This document shows positions 1 to 4,704 of a stretch of 6,626 nt of DNA, in pieces. Source of the DNA: Pseudomonadota bacterium (GTDB lineage: Bacteria; Pseudomonadota; Alphaproteobacteria; Acetobacterales; Acetobacteraceae); the NCBI GenBank assembly GCA_021808985.1, contig JAKBAQ010000156.1, positions 1 to 6,626 of the forward strand. Direction: 5' to 3'. Each line of letters opens with the position of its first letter. The first letter of the stretch is position 1. A model generated the notes under the pieces. The model was given only the letters and a program-made list of their open reading frames with translations, did no database searches and was not told the origin of the DNA. The position numbers and the translations under genes are program-made.

Positions 1-431
1 ATCTTGCGGTGCACGCCCCAGCTCAGCGCCTCTTCCTCATTGCCCTGCACCCATACGCGCTGGCCCTTTTTGCCGAACACCAGGGCGCTGCCGGTGTCCT
101 GGCACATCGGCAGCACGCCGCCGGCGGCGATGGAGGCGTTCTTGAGGAACTCCATCGCCACGTAGCGGTCGTTCTCAGACGCCTCGGGGTCGCGCAAAAT
201 CTTCGCCAGCTGCGCCAGATGCGCCGGGCGCAGCAGGTGCGCGACATCATGAAAGGCCGTGAAGGCCAGCTCGCTCAGCGCCTCGGGGGTTATTTTCAGC
301 ACCGTCTTGCCGTCGACCTCGATGGTGGAGACGCCGCCAATGTCAAGCTTGCGGTAGTGCGTGGTGTCCTCGCCCAGCGGGAGCATCGGCGAATAGGCGA
401 ACCCTGGTTTCAGCTGCGTCGTCACGTTCAT
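1..431 (-). CDS. fumA: Class I (Fe-S) fumarate hydratase, N-terminal part, cut by window edge
   Basis: Only the first 143 codons lie in the window; the gene continues past the left edge. Seen: an ATG at 431-429 and a protein with MLPLGEDTTHYRKL (residues 16-29), a PEAL...AFHDVAHLLRPAH block (49-71), LRDPEASENDRYVAMEFLKN (79-98) and GGVLPMCQDTGSA (104-116). From family knowledge, these are the N-terminal signatures of iron-sulfur class I fumarases such as E. coli FumA, not of class II FumC. Cys110 in PMCQDTG matches the first [4Fe-4S] ligand. The enzyme interconverts fumarate and L-malate in the cytoplasmic TCA cycle and is oxygen- and iron-sensitive. The start lies 3 bases after the sspB stop with only a weak Shine-Dalgarno, so translation is probably coupled to sspB. 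Class I is confident; the exact subtype name is conventional. Confidence 0.93.
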   Translation of the reverse strand, partial: MNVTTQLKPGFAYSPMLPLGEDTTHYRKLDIGGVSTIEVDGKTVLKITPEALSELAFTAFHDVAHLLRPAHLAQLAKILRDPEASENDRYVAMEFLKNASIAAGGVLPMCQDTGSALVFGKKGQRVWVQGNEEEALSWGVHRK

Positions 432-434
432 GTC

Positions 435-944
435 TCAGAGGTCTTTCTGTCTTTTCCGGAAGGCGTCCAAACTCACCACGTCGGCCGGGCCGTCGCCCGG
501 GCGGGCGGGCACATCGTCGCCTTCGGGGGCCGGCATGTCCGCCACCTTGATCGGCTCGGGCACCGCGACCTCAAAATGCAGGCCGAAGCGCACTTGCGGG
601 TCAGCGAAGCTGGTGATCGCCGCCATCGGGATGGTGAGCGTGCTCGGCACCCCGCCAAAGGCCAGGCCCACGCTCATCTCCTCGCCGGCGGCGTCCACGC
701 TCAGATTATGGAACTGGTGCTGGAGCACGATGGTCATCTCATCGGGATACTGGGCGCGCAGCCGGTCGGGGATGAGCACGCCCGGATAGGCGGTTTTGAA
801 GGTGATGTAGAAATGATGGCCGCCGGGCAGGCCCTCGGCGGCGGCGTGGCGCAGCGCGCTCACCACCACCTGGCGCAGGGCGTCCTGCGTCCAGTCGTCG
901 TAAGGCAATAGCGAGTCCGGCACATTCACATCATCGTCAGCCAT
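435..944 (-). CDS. sspB: SspB-family ClpXP protease adaptor (alphaproteobacterial type)
   Basis: 169 aa from the ATG at 944. Residues 13-125 form the SspB substrate-binding fold, with recognisable stretches HHFYITF (43-49), PGVLIPDRLRAQYPDEMTIV (54-73), LQHQF (74-78), FGGVP (96-100) and ITSFADPQVRFGLHF (110-124). A charged, Pro/Gly-rich linker (about 126-154) follows, then a C-terminal VVSLDAFRKRQ (156-166), the usual position of the short ClpX-binding tail. In this family the adaptor delivers ssrA-tagged or other substrates to ClpXP. The frame stays open to a TTG at 959, but the ATG at 944 is preferred because GGGGGA (952-957, read on the minus strand) sits 7 bases before it. It lies 35 bases after olsB and 3 bases before fumA in the same direction. 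Family assignment is strong; the substrates here are unknown. Confidence 0.93.
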   Translation of the reverse strand: MADDDVNVPDSLLPYDDWTQDALRQVVVSALRHAAAEGLPGGHHFYITFKTAYPGVLIPDRLRAQYPDEMTIVLQHQFHNLSVDAAGEEMSVGLAFGGVPSTLTIPMAAITSFADPQVRFGLHFEVAVPEPIKVADMPAPEGDDVPARPGDGPADVVSLDAFRKRQKDL

Positions 945-951
945 CAACCAA

Positions 952-957
952 TCCCCC
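952..957 (-). promoter_or_regulatory. Shine-Dalgarno of sspB
   Basis: On the minus strand this reads GGGGGA, 7 bases before the ATG at 944. It supports that ATG over the in-frame TTG at 959, which lies upstream of the motif. Confidence 0.6.
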
Positions 958-979
958 AAGCCGCCTGCTCACCCAGGCC

Positions 980-1816
980 TCAACGCGCGTCACGCTCGTA
1001 ATGCCGGTAATATTTATCGGTCACCAGATCGGTCTGCACCACCACGGCGATGTCGGTCGTGTTGAACTGATGGTCGATCACCGCTCCGTCGCCCACGAAC
1101 CCGCCCAGCCGCAGATAGCCTTTTACCAGCGGCGGCAGGCGCAGCAATGCCTCGCGCGCATCCACCGCGCCGGGGGGGCGGCGGCGCATCTCAACATAGC
1201 GCTCGGGCAGGGCCTTGGGGCGGATGGCGGCCGGGGCCAGGTGGTGCATGCTCAGATAGGTCAGTTCCAGGGCCAGGGCGTCGGGGTCGGTGCCGACGAG
1301 CGAGGCGCAGCCGAACATCAGGTCGATCCCATGATGGAAGACATAGGCCGCGATGCCCCGCCAGAGCAGCTGCAGCACCGCGCGGGAGCGGTAGGCCTCG
1401 TCGGTGCAGCTGCGCCCCAGCTCCAGCTTGCGGCCGGGGAAGGCCTGGAGGGCTGAAATATCGTACTCGCCCTGGGTGTAGAAACGGCCGATCCTGGCCG
1501 CCGCCTCCTCGCGGATGAGCCGGTAGGTGCCCACCACGCCGGCGGCGCCGGCGCCACGGTCATGGTCGATCACCAGCAGATGGTCGGCCAGGGCGTCGAA
1601 CTCGTCGCTGTCGCGCCGCGAGGCCAGGGCCGCGGCGTCGCCATGGGCGCCCATTTCCTCATAAAACACGCGGTAGCGCAGCGCCATCGCGGCATCGAGC
1701 TCCGCCGGCGTGGCGGCGAGGCGCACGCCCAGATTCCCCGCGCGCAGTTCAGCAAACCCTTGCGCCGCGACGCCCACGGCATCGCGAGGAGCTTCCGGCC
1801 TGAGACTTTCTTTCAT
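980..1816 (-). CDS. olsB: L-ornithine N-alpha-acyltransferase (OlsB), GNAT fold
   Basis: 278 aa. OlsB transfers a 3-hydroxyacyl group from acyl carrier protein to the alpha-amino group of ornithine, giving lyso-ornithine lipid, the first step to phosphorus-free ornithine membrane lipids. Seen: an N-terminal variable part, then ALRYRVFYEEMGA (45-57), DEFDALADHLLVID (71-84), VVGTYRLI (94-101), KLELGRSC (130-137), LLWRGIAAYV (150-159), LMFGCASLVGTDP (166-178), LPPLVKGYLRLGGFVGDGAV (227-246) and FNTTDIAVVVQTDLV (251-265). This order of motifs is typical of the OlsB/hemolysin-like acyltransferase family. The ATG (1816-1814) overlaps the fur stop as ATGA, with a weak GGA at 1824-1826. No OlsA-type O-acyltransferase, needed for the second step, is in the window. 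The protein is cytoplasmic or peripheral at the membrane, with no signal peptide. A closely related N-acyl amino acid synthase is the main alternative. Confidence 0.86.
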   Translation of the reverse strand: MKESLRPEAPRDAVGVAAQGFAELRAGNLGVRLAATPAELDAAMALRYRVFYEEMGAHGDAAALASRRDSDEFDALADHLLVIDHDRGAGAAGVVGTYRLIREEAAARIGRFYTQGEYDISALQAFPGRKLELGRSCTDEAYRSRAVLQLLWRGIAAYVFHHGIDLMFGCASLVGTDPDALALELTYLSMHHLAPAAIRPKALPERYVEMRRRPPGAVDAREALLRLPPLVKGYLRLGGFVGDGAVIDHQFNTTDIAVVVQTDLVTDKYYRHYERDAR

Positions 1817-2223
1817 TTTTTTATCCGCCGGCCAAATAATTCAATTTTTATGATATCGACCTCGAAACCCTGCATCCGGGCCACTTCCCGCAGCAGCGCC
1901 TCGGCCTGCGGGGAGGCGAACTCCACCACCGTGCCGTTTTCCTGGTCGACCAGATGAAAATGCGTGCGCTCCTGGCTCGGTTCATAGCGCGCGCGTTTCC
2001 CGCCCAGATCCCGCCGCGCCAGAATGCCCTTGGCTTCCAGCAGACGCACGGTCCGGTACACGGTCGCCAAAGAAATCCGCGCGTCAACCCGGTTGGCCCG
2101 GCGGTGCAGTTCATCCACATCCGGGTGGTCGGTCGCCTCGGACAGCACGCGCGCGATCACCCGGCGCGGGCCTGTCATCTTCAGCCCGTTCTCTATGCAC
2201 AGGCGCTCGATGCTTATATCCAT
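1813..2223 (-). CDS. fur: Fur-family metal-responsive transcriptional regulator with one degenerate metal site
   Basis: 136 aa from the ATG at 2223. The winged-helix DNA-binding domain comes first (GLKMTGPRRVIARVL at 13-27, recognition helix ISLATVYRTVRLLE at 50-63), then the dimerisation domain (GTVVEF at 97-102 to the end). By my manual alignment, numbering from this start matches E. coli Fur without gaps from about residue 50 to 131. The His33, Glu81, His88 and His90 ligand set is retained. Of the second set, Glu108 is present but His87, Asp89 and His125 are replaced by Thr, Phe and Ile. The Cys93/Cys96 zinc pair is Asp/Asn, and the His-rich C-terminal tail is absent. Upstream, AAGG (2233-2230) sits 6 bases from the ATG; a GTG at 2226 is less likely. 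The stop overlaps the olsB start. Fur-like regulation of iron or another metal is expected; the metal and targets cannot be read from sequence. Irr or Mur are less likely alternatives. Confidence 0.88.
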   Translation of the reverse strand: MDISIERLCIENGLKMTGPRRVIARVLSEATDHPDVDELHRRANRVDARISLATVYRTVRLLEAKGILARRDLGGKRARYEPSQERTHFHLVDQENGTVVEFASPQAEALLREVARMQGFEVDIIKIELFGRRIKK

Positions 2224-2279
2224 CACCTGCCTTGTGGCCCAAGTTTTTTCTCCGGTCCAGCCTTACAAGAGACAGAATG
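2224..2279. promoter_or_regulatory. Divergent intergenic region between fur and tusA
   Basis: These 56 bases separate the minus-strand fur start from the plus-strand tusA start and should hold both promoters, at least in part. I see no convincing -35/-10 pair on either strand and no classical Fur box or Irr-type element. The AAGG serving fur (2230-2233) and an AAGAGA before tusA (2267-2272) are the only clear signals. Promoter elements may extend into either coding region. Confidence 0.4.
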
Positions 2280-2525
2280 ATGACATCACCCCTCCCGGCG
2301 CACCATAAAGCCATCGATATCACCGCCGAAACCTGCCCCATGACCTTCGTGCGCACCCGCCTTGCGCTGGATACGATCCAGACGGGGGAGATCCTGCTGG
2401 TCCGCCTGAAGGGCGCGGACCCGCTGGCCAATGTGCCCCGCGCGGCGGCGGACCAGGGCCACGACCCGCTGGAGCTGATAGAACAGCCCGATGGCAGCTG
2501 GCTCCTGGTGATCCAGAAAGGCTGA
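2280..2525 (+). CDS. tusA: TusA-family sulfur carrier protein (CPMT variant)
   Basis: 81 aa, the usual size for TusA-like proteins, which pass persulfide sulfur along relay pathways via a single conserved Cys. Seen: IDITAETCPMTFVRTRLALD (12-31) with Cys19 at the end of the first strand, followed by a basic helix, then ILLVRLKGADPLANVPR (38-54) and a terminal strand SWLLVIQK. The classical CPxP motif reads CPMT, so the second Pro is absent. This is a variant I recall from alphaproteobacterial TusA-like proteins. The start is ATG at 2280 or the adjacent ATG at 2277; 2280 has better spacing (7 bases) from AAGAGA at 2267-2272. The frame is open up to a TTG at 2232, but that would run into the fur leader. 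It lies 77 bases before the first ctaA and may be cotranscribed with it. The partner enzyme is not visible, so the precise sulfur pathway is unknown. Confidence 0.82.
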   Translation: MTSPLPAHHKAIDITAETCPMTFVRTRLALDTIQTGEILLVRLKGADPLANVPRAAADQGHDPLELIEQPDGSWLLVIQKG

Positions 2526-2540
2526 CCCCGCCCGCCGCTG

Positions 2541-2560
2541 CTGGCGGATTGCGCCGCCAG
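2541..2560. repeat. Perfect 7-bp inverted repeat between tusA and ctaA
   Basis: CTGGCGG (2541-2547) and CCGCCAG (2554-2560) pair perfectly around a 6-base loop. The left arm can alternatively pair with CCGCC at 2532-2536 through GGCGG at 2543-2547. There is no T run after either, so neither is a standard intrinsic terminator. In such GC-rich DNA it may be chance. Confidence 0.35.
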
Positions 2561-2587
2561 GGCCTATATGGCCGTGTCACCGCGCCC

Positions 2588-2595
2588 AAGAGGAG
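2588..2595 (+). promoter_or_regulatory. Shine-Dalgarno setting a TTG start of the first heme A synthase
   Basis: AAGAGGAG ends 7 bases before the TTG at 2603. It is the best ribosome-binding site on the plus strand in this window. It decides the start in favour of TTG 2603 over an upstream in-frame TTG at 2549, which has no such motif and lies inside the hairpin region. Confidence 0.75.
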
Positions 2596-2602
2596 CCCGA
2601 AC

Positions 2603-3643
2603 TTGTCTAAATCCAGCGCCGCCATCGCCTCCGAGCAGAGCAACCGCGTCCTCGTCTCCGGCTGGCTCTTCCTCCTCTGCTTCATGATCTGGATCATGGT
2701 CGGCATCGGCGGCTACACGCGCGAGACCGGATCGGGCCTCTCGATCATGAACTGGGACCCCATCATGGGCGCGCTGCCGCCGATGAGCGCCGCCGCCTGG
2801 AACGCCGTTTTCGCCAAGTATCAGACCATTTCGCAGTATCAGATCCTGCACAAGGGCATGGACCTCGCGGGCTTCAAGCAGCTGTTCTGGCCGGAATACA
2901 TCCACCGCCTGTGGGGCCGGCTGATGGGCGTGGTGCTGCTGGTGCCGCTCATCGGCTTCGCGCTCACCGGGCGGATCGGGAAACGGCTGATCCCCTGGCT
3001 GATCCTGCTGTTCATCATGGGCGGGCTGCAGGGCGCCATCGGCTGGTTCATGGTCTCCTCGGGCTTCTTCGCGGGCAGCACGGCGGTTGAGCCGTGGCGG
3101 CTCTCGCTGCATTTCGGCGCCGCCATGCTGCTCTATGTCTCGGTGCTGTGGACGGCGCTGACCGTGCGCCACCCCACCCCCACCGACCCGTTTGAGCAGC
3201 GCGGCCTGCAGCGGCTGGCCAAGCTGGCCATTTTGCTGCTGTGCTGCACCATGTTCGCGGGCACCTTCGTCTCGGGCACGCACGCCATCTCGGTGTTCGA
3301 CCCCGCCAAGGATATCGGCATCGGCCTGCCGCCGCCGGGCTATCCGTATACCGAGTTCTTCGTCGACCGGGCGACCATCCTCTTCAACCACCAGGCGCTG
3401 GCAACCCTCACCACGCTGGTGCTGCTCATCACCGCCACCAAGGCCATGCGCGGCGGCGCCGACGCGCCGATCCGCGATGCGGGGCTGATGATCGCGGGGC
3501 TGGTGCTGCTGCAATTCACCCTGGGGGTGAGCGCCCTGGTCTCGAAGATGATCGATCTCGGCGTCGCCCACCAGATGAACGCGGTGCTGCTGCTGAGCGC
3601 CTGCGTGCTGCTGCTGCACCGCCTGCGCGGAGCCACGGCGTGA
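2603..3643 (+). CDS. ctaA: Heme A synthase, COX15/CtaA type, copy 1 (catalytic half intact)
   Basis: 346 aa from TTG 2603. Heme A synthase oxidises the C8 methyl of heme O to make heme A for aa3/ba3 terminal oxidases. It is an eight-helix inner-membrane protein made of two similar four-helix halves. Seen: a first membrane segment around 18-37, GGYTRETGSGLSI (36-48), PPMSAAAW (59-66), and FWPEYIHRLWGR (95-106) carrying Glu98 and His101. These match the essential Glu and first heme-ligand His of the family. Further histidines are His170 (SLHFGAAM), His263 (FNHQALAT) and His323 (AHQMNAVL), so all four ligand positions are filled. Odd: the loop between helices 5 and 6, normally NTFPxMxGxxxP, is instead DPAKDIGIGLPPPGYPY (233-249). 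The stop overlaps the GTG of copy 2 (GTGA), so the two are translationally coupled and probably made in step. Confidence 0.92.
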   Translation: MSKSSAAIASEQSNRVLVSGWLFLLCFMIWIMVGIGGYTRETGSGLSIMNWDPIMGALPPMSAAAWNAVFAKYQTISQYQILHKGMDLAGFKQLFWPEYIHRLWGRLMGVVLLVPLIGFALTGRIGKRLIPWLILLFIMGGLQGAIGWFMVSSGFFAGSTAVEPWRLSLHFGAAMLLYVSVLWTALTVRHPTPTDPFEQRGLQRLAKLAILLLCCTMFAGTFVSGTHAISVFDPAKDIGIGLPPPGYPYTEFFVDRATILFNHQALATLTTLVLLITATKAMRGGADAPIRDAGLMIAGLVLLQFTLGVSALVSKMIDLGVAHQMNAVLLLSACVLLLHRLRGATA

Positions 3644-4704
3644 GCGCCGCGCGGGCTGACAGGGCGGTGGGCAACTGGCTCATCCTGCTCGGCTGCATGA
3701 TCTTCGGCATGGTCATCGGCGGCGGCCATGCGCGCACCATCAATGCCGGCTTCAGCATCCAGGTCTGGCGACCGATCACCGGCTTCATCCCGCCGATGAG
3801 CGCGGCCGCCTGGGCGCATCTCTTCGGGCTTTACCAGCAGACCGCGCTCTATCAGTCTCATCCCATCAGCCTCGCGGCCTATAAGGCGCTGTTCTGGCCG
3901 ATGTTCCTCGACCGCTGCTGGGGCCGGCTCATCGCGCTCGCCTTCATCATCCCCTTCATCTATTTCTGGGCCAAGGGCCGGCTCTCGCGCCGGCTCAAGC
4001 TCTGGCTCGGGGCCATTTTCCTGGCCGGGGTGGGCCAGGCCACCTATGGCTGGTACATGGTGCGCACGGGCATGTATCCCGGCGTGCTCTCGCCGCCGCC
4101 CGCCTGGGCGGCGCCGCATCTGGTCTCGGCCATGCTGGTGCTGCTCGCCCTGCTCTGGACGGGGATGACCATCCGCACCCCCACGCCCGCGCCGCTGCCC
4201 GGCGCGCTGGGCTTGCGCCGGCTCACCAGCGCCAGCCTCGCGCTCATCCTCCTCACCATGTTTTATGGCGCGCTGGTGGCCACCACCAACGCCATCAGCG
4301 TGTTCAACACCTTCCCCACCATGGACGGCCAGTGGATTCCCAAGGGTTTCCTCGCCATGCAGCCGCTTTGGTGGAACTTCATCGCCAATAAGGCCACCGT
4401 GCAGTTCTGCCACCGGCTGCTCGCCACCATCACCGCGCTCACCGTGCTCGGCACCGCCACGCTGGGCCTGCGCGCGCCGCTGCCGCCCGGCCTGCGCGAC
4501 AATTTTCTCATCGTCGCCGCCCTGGTGGCGTTGCAATACGTGCTGGGGATGACCACCCTTATCCTGGCCGCGCCGCAGCTTGGCTATGTCCATGAACTGA
4601 ACGCCGTGCTGCTGTTTGGCGCCACCGCCGCCGCCCGGCACGGCCTGCGCGGCGCCGTGCCGGTGGGCGTGCTCAGCCCATCATTTGCCGTTGGAGCCGA
4701 ATAA
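3640..4704 (+). CDS. ctaA: Heme A synthase paralogue, copy 2, lacking the catalytic Glu and first heme-ligand His
   Basis: 354 aa from GTG 3640, with GGAG at 3629-3632 spaced 7 bases. The open frame extends about 400 bases further upstream, but that part lies wholly inside copy 1. Homologous to copy 1 along its length, with shared stretches PPMSAAAW (51-58), ALFWP (83-87), WGRL (94-97) and NAISVF (217-222, against HAISVF). The key block reads FWPMFLDRCWGR (85-96): Met88 replaces the catalytic Glu and Asp91 the first heme-ligand His. The TRxTxSGLSI motif is degraded to ARTINAGFSI (31-40). By contrast, the C-terminal half is canonical: NTFPTMDGQWIP (223-234), VQFCHR with His258, and His318 in VHELNAVL; His160 (APHLVSAM) is also kept. 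No stop or frameshift interrupts it. Inference: it cannot hydroxylate heme O alone and may be a non-catalytic partner of copy 1. An inactive or retasked membrane heme protein is the alternative. Confidence 0.85.
   Translation: MSAARADRAVGNWLILLGCMIFGMVIGGGHARTINAGFSIQVWRPITGFIPPMSAAAWAHLFGLYQQTALYQSHPISLAAYKALFWPMFLDRCWGRLIALAFIIPFIYFWAKGRLSRRLKLWLGAIFLAGVGQATYGWYMVRTGMYPGVLSPPPAWAAPHLVSAMLVLLALLWTGMTIRTPTPAPLPGALGLRRLTSASLALILLTMFYGALVATTNAISVFNTFPTMDGQWIPKGFLAMQPLWWNFIANKATVQFCHRLLATITALTVLGTATLGLRAPLPPGLRDNFLIVAALVALQYVLGMTTLILAAPQLGYVHELNAVLLFGATAAARHGLRGAVPVGVLSPSFAVGAE
4693..4696 (+). promoter_or_regulatory. Shine-Dalgarno for the TTG start of tldD
   Basis: GGAG lies inside the last codons of the second heme A synthase, 8 bases before the TTG at 4705. 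It supports a start immediately after the upstream stop codon. Confidence 0.55.

Noticed and set aside
9..911. 300-codon open frame on the plus strand opposite fumA and sspB
   Set aside because: Antisense shadow of two well-supported genes; the protein has no recognisable motif and a composition typical of such shadows.
2224..2279. Fur box or Irr-type operator in the divergent intergenic region
   Set aside because: I looked for a GATAAT-type inverted repeat and a TTAGAA/TTCTAA pair and found neither.
3241..3639. 133-codon upstream extension of the second heme A synthase frame
   Set aside because: It lies wholly inside copy 1 in another frame and translates to Arg/Ala/Gly-rich sequence. The GTG at 3640 with GGAG 7 bases upstream begins the family homology properly.
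3340..4641. 433-codon open frame on the minus strand opposite the heme A synthase pair
   Set aside because: It lies antisense to two clear membrane-protein genes. Its product is a low-complexity string rich in Gly, Arg, Gln, Glu and His, typical of the mirror of GC-rich codons, and no motif or ribosome site supports it.
3640..4704. Second heme A synthase as a pseudogene
   Set aside because: No stop or frameshift in 354 codons, a good ribosome site and coupled start, and strong retention of C-terminal motifs argue for a maintained protein, though its activity is doubtful.
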